Positions 9,101-19,470 of a stretch of DNA of 64,000 bases are shown here, piece by piece (positions within the stretch are counted from its first letter, which is position 1; each line of letters begins with the position of its first letter). The translations under genes and the position numbers were made by a program. Origin of the DNA: Enterobacter asburiae (GTDB taxonomy: Bacteria; Pseudomonadota; Gammaproteobacteria; Enterobacterales; Enterobacteriaceae); NCBI RefSeq assembly GCF_007035645.1, contig NZ_AP019632.1, positions 1,674,001 through 1,738,000 on the forward strand. The letters run 5' to 3'. The notes under the pieces are model-generated. The model was given only the letters and a program-made list of their open reading frames with translations, was not told the DNA's origin and did no database searches.

Positions 9101-9167
9101 CTCAGAATAACCTCACTTTATCCCCCTTTTTCATCCAATTGAACGCCCTGCAGAATCGGATAATCAT

Positions 9168-9175
9168 GCCGATAA
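9168..9175 (+). promoter_or_regulatory. Possible sigma-28 -10 element upstream of fliA
   Basis: GCCGATAA, a perfect sigma-28 -10 element, 25 bp before the fliA GTG. The -35 position at the right spacing (tgcagaat) does not fit. fliA in E. coli has both FlhDC-dependent and sigma-28-dependent promoters, so autoregulation is plausible but the site is incomplete. Confidence 0.4.
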
Positions 9176-9200
9176 CTCAACTAACGCAGGGCTGTTTATC

Positions 9201-9920
9201 GTGAATTCACTCTATACCGCTGAAGGTGTAATGGATAAACACTCGCTGTGGCAGCGTTATGTCCCGCTGGTGCGTCACGAAGCATTGCGCCTCCAGGTGC
9301 GCTTGCCGGCGAGCGTGGAACTCGACGATCTGCTACAGGCGGGCGGTATCGGGTTATTGAATGCAGTTGACCGATACGACGCTCTGCAAGGAACGGCATT
9401 TACGACTTACGCAGTTCAGCGTATTCGTGGTGCGATGCTGGACGAGCTGCGCAGCCGCGACTGGGTGCCGCGCAGTGTTCGCCGCAACGCGCGCGAAGTG
9501 GCGCATGCGATGGGGCAGCTGGAACAGGAACTGGGACGTAACGCAACGGAAACCGAAGTGGCGGAGCGTCTTGGCATTGCTGTTGAAGAGTATCGTCAGA
9601 TGTTGCTCGATACCAATAATAGCCAACTCTTCTCTTATGACGAGTGGCGCGAAGAGCATGGCGATAGCATCGAGCTGGTGACGGACGAGCACCAGCATGA
9701 AAACCCGTTACACCATTTAATGGAAGGGAATTTACGCCAGCGCGTCATGGAGGCTATTGAAGCTCTGCCTGAACGCGAACAGCTGGTATTGACCCTTTAT
9801 TACCAGGAAGAGCTTAACCTCAAAGAGATTGGCGCTGTTCTGGAGGTGGGAGAGTCGCGGGTGAGCCAGCTGCACAGCCAGGCCATTAAACGCTTACGAA
9901 CCAAGCTGGGTAAGTTATAG
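9201..9920 (+). CDS. fliA: Flagellar sigma factor FliA (sigma-28)
   Basis: Sigma-28 (239 aa, the E. coli length) directs RNA polymerase to class III flagellar and chemotaxis promoters and is held inactive by FlgM until the hook is finished. Region 2 (DDLLQAGGIGLLNAVDRYD, about residues 42-60) and region 4 with its helix-turn-helix (LNLKEIGAVLEVGESRVSQL, about residues 207-226) are intact. The start is GTG, as in E. coli. fliZ follows 54 nt downstream in the same direction. Confidence 0.97.
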   Translation: MNSLYTAEGVMDKHSLWQRYVPLVRHEALRLQVRLPASVELDDLLQAGGIGLLNAVDRYDALQGTAFTTYAVQRIRGAMLDELRSRDWVPRSVRRNAREVAHAMGQLEQELGRNATETEVAERLGIAVEEYRQMLLDTNNSQLFSYDEWREEHGDSIELVTDEHQHENPLHHLMEGNLRQRVMEAIEALPEREQLVLTLYYQEELNLKEIGAVLEVGESRVSQLHSQAIKRLRTKLGKL

Positions 9921-9974
9921 GTGATTGATTCACCTTAAAAATGCCGCACAACGTATTGACAACCAGGAGTTATC

Positions 9975-10526
9975 ATGACGGTGCAGCAATCTAAAAGACG
10001 GCCTTTAAGCCGCTACCTGAAAGACTTTAAACACAGCCAGACGCATTGCGCCCACTGTAACAAGTTACTCGATCGTATCACGCTGGTTCGCCGGGGCGAA
10101 ATCGTCAATAAGATTGCGATTTCGCGTCTCGACACGTTGATGGACGAAGCAGCATGGCTCGAAGAGCAAAAAGAGTGGGTGGCGCTTTGCCGTTTCTGTG
10201 GGGATCTCCACTGCAAAGAGCAAAGCGACTTCTTCGATATTATCGGCTTCAAGCAGTTCCTGTTTGAACAAACGGAGATGAGCCACGGCACCGTTCGCGA
10301 ATATGTCGTTCGCCTGCGCCGCCTTGGGCAACATCTGACCGTAAACAACATTTCTCGCGATCTGCTGAAAACCGGTTATCTGGATGAAAATCTGGAGCCG
10401 TGGCTGCCTGCGACCAGCACCAACAACTACCGAATTGCGCTGCGCAAGTATGCTCAATACAAGGTACAAATGCCGGGTGCCATAAAGCAGAAAGCCCACG
10501 CCGGAACAACTTCTGATATATATTAA
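9975..10526 (+). CDS. fliZ: Flagellar regulator FliZ
   Basis: FliZ (183 aa) is a DNA-binding protein; in Salmonella it raises FlhDC activity, in E. coli it antagonises RpoS by binding RpoS-type promoters and so favours motility over curli. The helix with VREYVVRLRRLGQHLT (about residues 108-123) corresponds to the DNA-recognition part, resembling the core-binding fold of integrases. Cys pairs CAHC and CRFC are present near residues 27-30 and 74-77. Second gene of the fliA-fliZ operon. Confidence 0.95.
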   Translation: MTVQQSKRRPLSRYLKDFKHSQTHCAHCNKLLDRITLVRRGEIVNKIAISRLDTLMDEAAWLEEQKEWVALCRFCGDLHCKEQSDFFDIIGFKQFLFEQTEMSHGTVREYVVRLRRLGQHLTVNNISRDLLKTGYLDENLEPWLPATSTNNYRIALRKYAQYKVQMPGAIKQKAHAGTTSDIY

Positions 10527-10612
10527 AAAAGAATAAGATGTAGCGCAGTCGCCTTTGACGTTGCAGGCGATTTCTCTACACTACGTAAAAATTCCACTAT
10601 ATCGGGGTATTT

Positions 10613-11413
10613 ATGAAATTTGCACTTCTGGGTCGTCAGGCGCTGATGGGTGTTATGGCCGTTGCGCTGGTTGCGGGCATGAGCGTGAAAACGTTCGCCG
10701 CAGAAAACCTGCTGAATAAAGTAAAAGAGCGCGGTACGCTGCTGGTCGGGCTGGAAGGAACCTATCCTCCGTTCAGCTTCCAGGGCGATGACGGTAAGCT
10801 GACCGGTTTTGAAGTGGAGTTTGCTGAAGAGCTGGCGAAGCACCTCGGCGTTAAAGCGTCACTGAAACCGACCAAATGGGACGGTATGCTGGCGTCGCTG
10901 GATTCCAAACGTATTGATGTGGTGATTAATCAGGTGACCATTTCTGACGAGCGTAAGAAGAAATATGACTTCTCTACGCCGTACACCGTGTCCGGTATTC
11001 AGGCGCTGGTGAAGAAAGGCAACGAAGGCGGAATTAAAACTGCCGCGGACCTGAAAGGGAAGAAAGTCGGTGTCGGTCTGGGTACCAACTACGAAGAGTG
11101 GCTGCGCCAGAACGTGCAGGGCGTGGATATCCGCACCTATGATGATGACCCGACGAAATACCAGGATTTGCGCGTGGGCCGTATCGACGCCATTCTGGTT
11201 GACCGCCTGGCAGCGCTGGATCTGGTGAAGAAAACCAACAATACCCTGGCGGTAGCGGGTGATGCGTTCTCTCGTCAGGAATCAGGCGTTGCCGTTCGTA
11301 AAGGTAACGAAGACCTGGTCAAAGCGATTGATTCCGCGATTGCTGACATGCAAAAAGACGGCAGCCTGAAGGCGCTCTCCGAGAAGTGGTTCGGTGCAGA
11401 CGTCACCAAATAA
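10613..11413 (+). CDS. tcyJ: Cystine-binding periplasmic protein TcyJ (FliY)
   Basis: A 266-aa family 3 solute-binding protein that delivers L-cystine to the TcyLN importer. A signal peptide spans about residues 1-29 (cut after KTFAA). Ligand-binding features of the family are visible: GTYPPFSF, GFEVEFAEEL, DVVINQVTISDERKKKYDFS. It is followed by a strong terminator and then by dcyD, tcyL and tcyN, so the binding protein can be made in excess over the membrane parts. Confidence 0.96.
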   Translation: MKFALLGRQALMGVMAVALVAGMSVKTFAAENLLNKVKERGTLLVGLEGTYPPFSFQGDDGKLTGFEVEFAEELAKHLGVKASLKPTKWDGMLASLDSKRIDVVINQVTISDERKKKYDFSTPYTVSGIQALVKKGNEGGIKTAADLKGKKVGVGLGTNYEEWLRQNVQGVDIRTYDDDPTKYQDLRVGRIDAILVDRLAALDLVKKTNNTLAVAGDAFSRQESGVAVRKGNEDLVKAIDSAIADMQKDGSLKALSEKWFGADVTK

Positions 11414-11423
11414 GTCTTTGACG

Positions 11424-11457
11424 TAAAAAAAGGCGCTTTTAAAAGCGCCTTTTTTAT
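11424..11457 (+). terminator. tcyJ terminator
   Basis: A run of A, then AGGCGCTTTT-AAAAGCGCCT followed by six T. The A-rich 5' side makes it usable in both directions. It lies 11 nt after the tcyJ stop. Confidence 0.92.
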
Positions 11458-11483
11458 TTCTTTCGCGTCTGCGTGCATAATGA

Positions 11484-12506
<1,023 letters not shown>

Positions 12507-12527
12507 AAATCAGGTCGAAAAATAATA

Positions 12528-13196
12528 ATGCAAGAAAGTATTCAGCTGGTTATTGATTCTCTGCCGTATCTGCTGAAAGGTGCGGTATTTACGTTACAGC
12601 TCAGTATCGGCGGGATGTTCTTCGGGCTGGTGCTGGGATTTGTGCTGGCATTAATGCGCATGTCACCCATCCTGCCGGTACGCTGGCTGGCGCGCTTTTA
12701 TATTTCCGTATTTCGCGGCACGCCGCTTATCGCCCAGCTCTTTATGATCTACTACGGCTTGCCGCAGTTTGGTATCGAGCTGGATCCGATCCCCGCAGCG
12801 ATGATTGGTCTGTCGCTCAATACCGCGGCGTACACGTCAGAAACCCTGCGAGCGGCGATCTCCTCCATTGACAAAGGGCAGTGGGAGGCGGCGGCCAGTA
12901 TCGGGATGACGCCATGGCAGACGCTGCGTCGGGCCATTCTGCCGCAGGCTGCGCGCGTGGCGCTTCCACCGCTCAGCAACAGCTTCATTAGCCTGGTGAA
13001 AGATACGTCCCTGGCGGCAACGATTCAGGTACCGGAGCTGTTCCGTCAGGCGCAGCTCATTACTTCGCGCACGCTTGAGGTCTTTACCATGTATCTGGCC
13101 GCCTCGCTGATTTACTGGGTGATGGCGACGGTGCTGTCTGCTCTGCAAAACTACTTCGAAAACCAGCTTAACCGCCAGGAGCGTGATCCAAAATGA
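12528..13196 (+). CDS. tcyL: Cystine ABC transporter permease TcyL
   Basis: A 222-aa His/Glu/Gln/Arg/opine family permease of the cystine importer in the inner membrane. Several hydrophobic segments are seen (for example about residues 18-43), together with the EAA loop EAAASIGMTPWQTLRRAILP (about residues 120-139) that contacts the ATPase. The stop overlaps the tcyN start by 4 bp (ATGA), showing translational coupling. Confidence 0.95.
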   Translation: MQESIQLVIDSLPYLLKGAVFTLQLSIGGMFFGLVLGFVLALMRMSPILPVRWLARFYISVFRGTPLIAQLFMIYYGLPQFGIELDPIPAAMIGLSLNTAAYTSETLRAAISSIDKGQWEAAASIGMTPWQTLRRAILPQAARVALPPLSNSFISLVKDTSLAATIQVPELFRQAQLITSRTLEVFTMYLAASLIYWVMATVLSALQNYFENQLNRQERDPK

Positions 13197-13945
13197 GTGC
13201 TATCGACGTCAAAAACCTGGTGAAAAAATTCCACGGTCAAACGGTGCTCCACGGGATCGATCTTGAAGTCGAGCAGGGTGAAGTGGTGGCGATTATCGGA
13301 CCAAGCGGTTCGGGAAAAACGACGCTGCTGCGCAGTATTAACCTGCTTGAACAGCCGGAAGGCGGCACTATTCGGGTAGGGGAGATAACGATTGATACCG
13401 GGAAATCCATTAGCCAACAGAAAGGGTTAATTCGCCGCCTGCGCCAGCATGTCGGCTTCGTTTTCCAGAGCTTTAATCTCTTCCCGCACCGTACGGTGCT
13501 GGAGAACATTATTGAAGGACCGGTCATTGTAAAAGGTGAATCGAAAGAGGAAGCGACGGCGCGCGCGCGCGAACTGCTCGCTAAAGTCGGGCTCGCGGGG
13601 AAAGAGACCAGCTATCCGCGCCGTCTGTCTGGCGGGCAACAGCAGCGCGTGGCGATAGCGCGCGCGCTGGCTATGCGCCCTGACGTGATCCTTTTTGATG
13701 AACCGACCTCTGCGCTCGATCCGGAACTGGTGGGTGAAGTGCTGAACACCATTCGCCAGCTGGCGCAGGAAAAACGGACGATGGTGATCGTGACGCATGA
13801 AATGAGCTTTGCACGCGATGTGGCTGACAGAGCCATCTTCATGGATCAGGGGCGGATTGTGGAGCAGGGGCCGGCGAAAAGCCTGTTCGCTAATCCTCAG
13901 CAGCCGCGAACCCGTCAGTTCCTTGAAAAATTCCTGATGCAGTAG
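13193..13945 (+). CDS. tcyN: Cystine ABC transporter ATP-binding protein TcyN
   Basis: ATPase (250 aa) of the TcyJLN cystine importer. Walker A is GPSGSGKTT (residues 36-44), signature LSGGQQQRVAIARAL, Walker B VILFDEPTSALDP, and H-loop IVTHEMSF. Last gene of the operon; a hairpin without T run follows at 13958-13990. Confidence 0.96.
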   Translation: MSAIDVKNLVKKFHGQTVLHGIDLEVEQGEVVAIIGPSGSGKTTLLRSINLLEQPEGGTIRVGEITIDTGKSISQQKGLIRRLRQHVGFVFQSFNLFPHRTVLENIIEGPVIVKGESKEEATARARELLAKVGLAGKETSYPRRLSGGQQQRVAIARALAMRPDVILFDEPTSALDPELVGEVLNTIRQLAQEKRTMVIVTHEMSFARDVADRAIFMDQGRIVEQGPAKSLFANPQQPRTRQFLEKFLMQ

Positions 13946-13957
13946 CATTTTTGCACT

Positions 13958-13990
13958 AATTTGCTCCAGAAATTTAGGCTGGAGCAAATT
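13958..13990 (+). terminator. Hairpin at the end of the tcy operon
   Basis: AATTTGCTCCAG-N9-CTGGAGCAAATT, a perfect 12-bp stem 12 nt after the tcyN stop. No T run follows, so termination strength is uncertain. Confidence 0.55.
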
Positions 13991-14056
13991 ATTCTCCCTT
14001 CGGGGGCAGTCGTTTGTTTTTTTATTCCATCCGGCCCGGATAAACCTTATCAATAG

Positions 14057-14083
14057 TAAAGTTAATTGTGCTAATGCCGATAT
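14057..14083 (+). promoter_or_regulatory. Sigma-28 (FliA) type promoter upstream of sdiA
   Basis: TAAAGTTA-N11-GCCGATAT: 14 of 16 consensus positions with the exact 11-nt spacing, the same score as the fliC promoter in this window. Transcription would start near 14090, giving a leader of about 77 nt before the sdiA ATG at 14167. No other gene lies between. The link to FliA control is an inference from sequence. Confidence 0.75.
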
Positions 14084-14166
14084 TTTGTAGTTAGAAAAAA
14101 GTTTTATGTGTTAGGTTATATTCACCATAATAATGATTATCTTTTCAGAGGCTTCATTTAGTAAGT

Positions 14167-14889
14167 ATGAAGGATTCAGACTTTTTCACCTGGCGACGGG
14201 ATTGCTCCCTCCGGTTTCGGGAATTGACGAATACCGATGAGGTATATCGAGAGCTAGAGCGGCAAACTCAGGCGCTGGAATTCGATTATTACGCGCTCTG
14301 CGTGCGACATCCCGTGCCCTTTACGCGCCCTAAAATCTCTTTGCAGACCACTTATCCAAAGCCGTGGATGGCGCAATATCAATCCGCGAACTATTTCGCT
14401 ATCGATCCGGTTTTAAAAGCGGAAAATTTCATCCAGGGTCATTTGCCCTGGACAGACGCATTATTTGCCGAGGCGCAGGAATTATGGCATAGCGCCCAGG
14501 ACCACGGTTTACGCGCGGGAATAACGCAGTGCCTGATGCTGCCTAATCATGCGCTTGGCTTCCTGTCTGTTTCCCGTACTAGTGCACTGGAAGGGCCGTT
14601 TGCCCATGAGGAAATAGAACTGCGGCTGCAAATGCTGGTGCAAATGGCCTTAACTTCTCTGGTGCGTTTTGAAGATGAGATGGTCATGCCACCTGAAATG
14701 AAATTCAGCAAACGCGAGCGCGAAATTCTGAAATGGACTGCGGAAGGGAAGACGTCAGCGGAAATAGCGATCATTCTCTCTATCTCAGAGAATACCGTTA
14801 ACTTCCATCAGAAAAATATGCAGAAGAAATTCAACGCGCCTAACAAAACCCAGATTGCGTGCTACGCGGCGGCAACGGGACTGATCTGA
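14167..14889 (+). CDS. sdiA: LuxR-type quorum-sensing receptor SdiA
   Basis: SdiA (240 aa) is a LuxR-family receptor without a partner LuxI synthase in most enterics; it senses acyl-homoserine lactones made by other species. The N-terminal autoinducer domain (about residues 15-165) contains the YYALCVRHPVPFTRPK and DPVLKAENFIQGHLPW segments, and the C-terminal LuxR helix-turn-helix spans about residues 175-235 (FSKREREILKWTAEGKTSAE, SENTVNFHQKNMQKKF). No luxI-like gene occurs in the window. A sigma-28 type promoter precedes it. Confidence 0.95.
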   Translation: MKDSDFFTWRRDCSLRFRELTNTDEVYRELERQTQALEFDYYALCVRHPVPFTRPKISLQTTYPKPWMAQYQSANYFAIDPVLKAENFIQGHLPWTDALFAEAQELWHSAQDHGLRAGITQCLMLPNHALGFLSVSRTSALEGPFAHEEIELRLQMLVQMALTSLVRFEDEMVMPPEMKFSKREREILKWTAEGKTSAEIAIILSISENTVNFHQKNMQKKFNAPNKTQIACYAAATGLI

Positions 14890-14921
14890 CGGGATAATAC
14901 GTTCTGCGTGACAGACGAGCA

Positions 14922-14955
14922 AACGGCTGAATGCACTGCATCCAGCCGTTTTTTG
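14922..14955. terminator. Bidirectional terminator between sdiA and yecF
   Basis: AACGGCTG / CAGCCGTT stem with an A/T-flanked base and a T run toward yecF; it sits between the convergent sdiA and yecF and can serve both. Confidence 0.75.
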
Positions 14956-15180
14956 TTACTGGCGGTAGGCTTGTTTGATTTGCTTAACGGTGTTAGCAAA
15001 TACCGCAGATTCAGCCTGGTCTTCCATCTCCGCGATTTGTTTTTCCATTTTAATGATCACACGACCGGCATCCGCCTGGCCCATCGCCTGCAGCATCAGC
15101 GTCAGCAGTGCTTTCAGGCAGTTTACTTCCTGTGCCAGTTCCTGGTTATTCTCCGCAGTGGCAAATTCAGGTGTGCTCAT
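14956..15180 (-). CDS. yecF: YecF family small protein
   Basis: A 74-aa, mostly helical cytosolic protein of the DUF2594 family; function unknown. The middle (residues 45-60, [15 protein letters not shown]) looks like a short coiled coil. AGGAAAAT precedes the ATG. Convergent to sdiA and divergent from uvrY, the same neighbourhood as in E. coli. Confidence 0.88.
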   Translation of the reverse strand: MSTPEFATAENNQELAQEVNCLKALLTLMLQAMGQADAGRVIIKMEKQIAEMEDQAESAVFANTVKQIKQAYRQ

Positions 15181-15646
15181 TTATTTTCCTCATTATTTAA
15201 CGGCGCTAAAGCGCGACGACGAAAGTCAAGGCGGCGGAGTATACCACAAGCTGCAGCAAAAAATGCAGCGGTTGTTTTTCGTACTTTTACGTTGATGTTT
15301 AATTGCGTAAACAGAACGTACCGGTAAACTAAACCGCCGTTAAAGTCTATTAATTGTTTATGCCCGGTTCGCTTGCCGTTAATTATTGTTACAAAAATTT
15401 GAGATCTGTTTTTTTGCAGGAAAAGCCTGCAAGTTTTTTGTAACTTTTTGAATACAGATGCTTAAAAAAAGCTGCAAAAGCCCTGAATGCATGGTCTCTC
15501 TTTCCACGGACTGTACAGCCTAATTTCCAAAAACGAGAGCAAAATCGAATAGCCGGTTTTTTAACGTTTTAATCTTGCGAGGAAAACCGTTAATATAAAC
15601 CAAATTATCACTCAGTAGCGTTATCCCTATTCTGGAGACATTTCCT
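15181..15646. other. 466-bp yecF/uvrY intergenic region
   Basis: No coding frame is convincing here. It is AT-rich and holds one clear structure: a terminator-like hairpin with T run at 15414-15438 that points toward uvrY. Confidence 0.6.
15414..15438 (+). terminator. Hairpin with T run in the uvrY upstream region
   Basis: TTGCAGG-AAAAG-CCTGCAA followed by GTTTTTT. It has the form of an intrinsic terminator on the + strand, about 210 bp before uvrY, with no + strand gene upstream of it in this gap. It could end a small transcript or attenuate a long uvrY leader. Confidence 0.6.
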
Positions 15647-16303
15647 TTGATCAACGTCCTTCTTGTTGATGACCACGAACTGGTGCGCGCAGGGATACGA
15701 CGCATTCTTGAAGATATTAAAGGTATTAAGGTTGCCGGTGAGGCGTGCTGCGGCGAAGATGCGGTAAAATGGTGCCGCACAAACTCGGCCGATGTGGTAC
15801 TGATGGATATGAACATGCCCGGTATCGGTGGCCTTGAAGCAACACGCAAAATCGCGCGTACCTTTGTTGATACAAAAGTCATCATGCTGACCGTGCATAC
15901 CGAAAACCCACTGCCCGCGAAAGTGATGCAGGCGGGCGCAGCGGGCTACCTGAGTAAAGGTGCTGCGCCGCAGGAAGTCGTCAATGCGATCCGTTCCGTG
16001 TTTGCCGGACAGCGCTACATAGCGTCCGACATTGCCCAGCAGATGGCGCTGAGTCAGATCGAGCCCGAGAAAACCGAATCACCGTTTGCCAGTTTGTCCG
16101 AGCGTGAATTGCAGATTATGCTGATGATCACCAAAGGTCAGAAGGTGAATGAGATCTCGGAGCAGCTGAATCTCAGCCCGAAAACGGTGAACAGCTATCG
16201 TTACCGGATGTTCAGTAAACTGAACATTCATGGCGACGTTGAACTGACGCACCTGGCCATCCGGCACGGTTTGTGTAATGCGGAGACGTTGTTAAGTCAG
16301 TGA
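15647..16303 (+). CDS. uvrY: Response regulator UvrY (BarA/UvrY system)
   Basis: UvrY (218 aa) is the response regulator phosphorylated by BarA; it activates the Csr small RNAs and so affects carbon storage, motility and biofilm. Receiver domain with D8, D9 and phospho-acceptor D54 (VLMDMNMPG), then a LuxR/FixJ-type helix-turn-helix (about residues 148-205, [16 protein letters not shown]). The start is TTG at 15647, as in E. coli, preceded by TCTGGAGA. uvrC overlaps its stop. Confidence 0.96.
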   Translation: MINVLLVDDHELVRAGIRRILEDIKGIKVAGEACCGEDAVKWCRTNSADVVLMDMNMPGIGGLEATRKIARTFVDTKVIMLTVHTENPLPAKVMQAGAAGYLSKGAAPQEVVNAIRSVFAGQRYIASDIAQQMALSQIEPEKTESPFASLSERELQIMLMITKGQKVNEISEQLNLSPKTVNSYRYRMFSKLNIHGDVELTHLAIRHGLCNAETLLSQ

Positions 16304-18132
16304 GTGATGTGTTCGATTCAAAAGCATTTCTGAAAACCGTAACCAGCCAGCCTGGCGTCTATCGCATGTATGACGCTGGCGGTACGGTTATCTACGTGGG
16401 GAAGGCAAAAGATCTTAAAAAACGCCTCTCCAGCTATTTTCGCAGTAACCTGGCCTCCCGTAAGACCGAAGCGCTGGTCTCACTCATTCAGAATATTGAT
16501 GTCACCGTCACGCACACCGAGACAGAAGCGCTGCTGCTTGAGCACAACTATATAAAGCTCTACCAGCCGCGCTATAACGTTCTGTTGCGTGATGATAAGT
16601 CCTACCCGTTTATTTTTCTGAGCGGCGATACCCATCCGCGCCTCGCGATGCACCGCGGTGCAAAACACGCCAAGGGCGAATACTTCGGGCCGTTCCCTAA
16701 CGGCTATGCCGTGCGTGAAACGCTGGCGCTGCTGCAAAAAATCTTCCCTATCCGCCAGTGTGAAAACAGCGTTTACCGTAACCGCTCGCGCCCGTGCCTG
16801 CAGTACCAGATTGGACGCTGCCTGGGGCCTTGCGTGGAAGGGCTGGTAAGTGAAGAAGAGTATGCCCAGCAGGTGGATTATGTGCGCCTGTTCTTAGCCG
16901 GAAAAGACGATCAGGTCTTAACGCAGCTGATCGCGCGGATGGAAAAAGCCAGTGCCGCACTCGAGTTCGAAGAGGCCGCGCGTATCCGCGACCAAATCCA
17001 GGCGGTGCGCAGAGTCACTGAGAAACAGTTTGTCTCGAATACCGGTGACGATCTCGACGTCATCGGCGTAGCCTTTGACGCCGGGATGGCCTGCGTGCAC
17101 GTGCTGTTTATTCGCCAGGGCAAAGTGCTCGGCAGCCGCAGCTATTTCCCGAAAGTGCCCGGCGGTACTGAACTGGGTGAAGTGGTGGAAACCTTTGTAG
17201 GCCAGTTCTACCTGCAGGGGAGCCAGATGCGCACGCTGCCTTCTGAGATCCTGCTCGATTTTAATCTTGACGATAAAACCCTGCTGGCCGATTCGCTCTC
17301 TGAACTGGCGGGCCGTCGGGTGAATGTACAAACTAAACCGCGCGGCGATCGCGCGCGTTATCTGAAGCTGGCGCGAACCAACGCGGCGACGGCACTCACC
17401 ACTAAGCTGTCGCAGCAGTCGACGGTCAACCAGCGTTTAACGGCCCTGGCGACGCTGCTGAAGCTTCCGGAAGTGAAACGGATGGAGTGTTTCGACATCA
17501 GTCACACAATGGGAGAACAGACGGTGGCCTCCTGCGTGGTTTTTGATGCGAATGGCCCACTGCGCGCCGAGTATCGCCGCTACAACATCACCGGGATCAC
17601 GCCGGGCGATGACTATGCGGCCATGAATCAGGTGCTGCGTCGTCGCTATGGTAAAGCCATAGAAGAGAGCAAAATTCCGGATGTGATCCTGATTGACGGC
17701 GGGAAAGGGCAGCTCGGCCAGGCGAAAGCGGTATTTGAATCGCTTGATGTCAGCTGGGATAAAAACCATCCGCTGCTGCTGGGGGTCGCAAAAGGGGCCG
17801 ATCGTAAGGCCGGTCTGGAGACATTGTTCTTCGAGCCGGAAGGCGAGGGCTTCAGCCTGCCGCCGGACTCCCCGGCGCTGCACGTCATCCAGCATATTCG
17901 CGATGAATCACACGATCATGCCATCAGCGGTCACCGCAAAAAACGGGCGAAGGTGAAAAATACCAGTAGCCTGGAAACGATCGAAGGCGTGGGGCCAAAA
18001 CGTCGCCAGATGCTGCTGAAATATATGGGCGGATTGCAAGGATTACTCAACGCCAGCATGGAGGAAATTGCAAAAGTGCCGGGTATTTCGCAAGGCCTGG
18101 CAGAAAAGATCTACTACTCGTTGAAACATTGA
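16300..18132 (+). CDS. uvrC: UvrABC excision nuclease subunit C
   Basis: UvrC (610 aa, the E. coli length) makes both cuts around bulky DNA lesions. Domains in order: GIY-YIG nuclease ([18 protein letters not shown], about residues 19-36), Cys-rich part ([13 protein letters not shown]), UVR motif ([13 protein letters not shown], about 215-227), RNase H-like nuclease ([16 protein letters not shown], about 398-413), and C-terminal double helix-hairpin-helix ([15 protein letters not shown]). The GTG start lies inside the uvrY stop, so the two are translationally coupled. Confidence 0.97.
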   Translation: MSDVFDSKAFLKTVTSQPGVYRMYDAGGTVIYVGKAKDLKKRLSSYFRSNLASRKTEALVSLIQNIDVTVTHTETEALLLEHNYIKLYQPRYNVLLRDDKSYPFIFLSGDTHPRLAMHRGAKHAKGEYFGPFPNGYAVRETLALLQKIFPIRQCENSVYRNRSRPCLQYQIGRCLGPCVEGLVSEEEYAQQVDYVRLFLAGKDDQVLTQLIARMEKASAALEFEEAARIRDQIQAVRRVTEKQFVSNTGDDLDVIGVAFDAGMACVHVLFIRQGKVLGSRSYFPKVPGGTELGEVVETFVGQFYLQGSQMRTLPSEILLDFNLDDKTLLADSLSELAGRRVNVQTKPRGDRARYLKLARTNAATALTTKLSQQSTVNQRLTALATLLKLPEVKRMECFDISHTMGEQTVASCVVFDANGPLRAEYRRYNITGITPGDDYAAMNQVLRRRYGKAIEESKIPDVILIDGGKGQLGQAKAVFESLDVSWDKNHPLLLGVAKGADRKAGLETLFFEPEGEGFSLPPDSPALHVIQHIRDESHDHAISGHRKKRAKVKNTSSLETIEGVGPKRRQMLLKYMGGLQGLLNASMEEIAKVPGISQGLAEKIYYSLKH

Positions 18133-18188
18133 GGGCTCTGTAGCAACATAGAGCTAAATTTTACTGACAACAAACAGTTACCGTCATT

Positions 18189-18737
18189 ATGCAATTTAAT
18201 ATCCCTACGTTGCTCACTCTCTTCCGTGTCGTACTCATCCCGTTCTTTGTACTGGCATTTTACCTGCCGGTCGTCTGGGCACCTTTCGCCTGCGCATTGA
18301 TCTTCCTTATCGCAGCGGTCACCGACTGGTTTGATGGCTATCTGGCGCGCCGCTGGAATCAAAGCACCCGTTTCGGTGCCTTCCTCGATCCGGTGGCAGA
18401 CAAAGTGATGGTCGCTATCGCCATGGTGCTGGTAGCCGAGCACTATCATACCTGGTGGGTGACGCTGCCCGCGGCAACCATGATCGGCCGCGAGATCATT
18501 ATCTCTGCGCTGCGCGAGTGGATGGCGGAACTGGGGAAACGCAGCAGCGTGGCGGTCTCGTGGATTGGTAAAGTCAAAACGACGGCGCAGATGGCGGCGC
18601 TGGTCTGGATGCTCTGGCGTCCGAACGCCTGGGTTGAATGGGCGGGAATTGGTCTGCTGTGGGTGGCGGCAGTGCTGACGCTGTGGTCCATGCTGCAATA
18701 TTTGAACGCTGCGCGCGGGGATTTGCTTGATCAGTGA
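18189..18737 (+). CDS. pgsA: Phosphatidylglycerophosphate synthase PgsA
   Basis: An inner-membrane enzyme (182 aa) that joins CDP-diacylglycerol and glycerol 3-phosphate, the committed step to phosphatidylglycerol and cardiolipin. The CDP-alcohol transferase motif D-G-x2-A-R-x8-G-x3-D-x3-D is present in [19 protein letters not shown] (about residues 53-72), and four or so membrane helices surround it. It follows uvrC on the same strand, as in E. coli. Confidence 0.96.
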   Translation: MQFNIPTLLTLFRVVLIPFFVLAFYLPVVWAPFACALIFLIAAVTDWFDGYLARRWNQSTRFGAFLDPVADKVMVAIAMVLVAEHYHTWWVTLPAATMIGREIIISALREWMAELGKRSSVAVSWIGKVKTTAQMAALVWMLWRPNAWVEWAGIGLLWVAAVLTLWSMLQYLNAARGDLLDQ

Positions 18738-18787
18738 TCGTTTCGCCGTAATTTTCAGCAAACGATCCAGGGATGCAAAAAATAACG

Positions 18788-18815
18788 TTGACTCATAACG
18801 TCATATCAGTAGAAT
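18788..18815 (+). promoter_or_regulatory. Sigma-70 promoter of the tRNA operon
   Basis: TTGACT-N16-TAGAAT, followed by a GC-rich discriminator-like stretch, about 75 bp upstream of the first tRNA gene. Nothing else lies in between. Confidence 0.65.
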
Positions 18816-18889
18816 GCAACGCATCGAACGGCGGCACAGCAAGCCGGACGATAATGAAATCAAGTGGTTAGATGTTTACTTGATGACAT

Positions 18890-18965
<76 letters not shown>

Positions 18966-19011
18966 GATTAAAGACATGCGCAGTAGCGGGTGTCAGTTTG
19001 AAAAGTTTTAC

Positions 19012-19085
19012 GGCGCGTTAGCAAAGCGGTTATGTAGCGGATTGCAAATCCGTCTAGTCCGGTTCGACTCCGGAACGCGCCTCCA
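19012..19085 (+). tRNA. cysT: tRNA-Cys (GCA)
   Basis: A 74-nt cloverleaf with acceptor GGCGCGT / ACGCGCC, anticodon region ATTGCAAAT with GCA, T arm GGTTCGACTCC and encoded CCA. Confidence 0.98.
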
Positions 19086-19096
19086 CTTTCTTCCCT

Positions 19097-19183
19097 GGCC
19101 GGATGGTGGAATCGGTAGACACAAGGGATTTAAAATCCCTCGGCGTTCGCGCTGTGTGGGTTCAAGTCCCACTCCGGCTACCA
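19097..19183 (+). tRNA. leuZ: tRNA-Leu (TAA)
   Basis: An 87-nt class II tRNA with a long variable arm, acceptor GGCCGGA / TCCGGCT, anticodon loop ATTTAAAAT with TAA, T arm GGGTTCAAGTCCC and encoded CCA. The block downstream (OB-fold protein plus Liv-type importer) is accessory relative to E. coli, but I saw no repeat of the tRNA 3' end that would mark an integration site. Confidence 0.97.
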
Positions 19184-19224
19184 TGGGAAACAAAGAATAA
19201 TCAAAGCAATAAGCAGTGTCGTAT

Positions 19225-19249
19225 AAACCACCGAAAGGTGGTTTTTTTA
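19225..19249 (+). terminator. tRNA operon terminator
   Basis: AAACCACC-GAAA-GGTGGTTT with a T run, about 40 nt after leuZ. Confidence 0.92.
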
Positions 19250-19470
19250 TTTTCTGATTTCGCTCTCCGATTATTATTCCAGCTTTTCGCAAGTACAGCC
19301 AGGCGATTACATCGTCGCGTCTACATATCTTTATGTTACCCCGATACTGCAACGCGATTGGCGTGTGGAATAAGGGTATTATATAAGCATATCAGGTATG
19401 GATAAGTGGCATGATGTTGGCGACAGGATGGATCGGGGGAATGGAATGGGAGGGCAACCCTCCCGATTCG

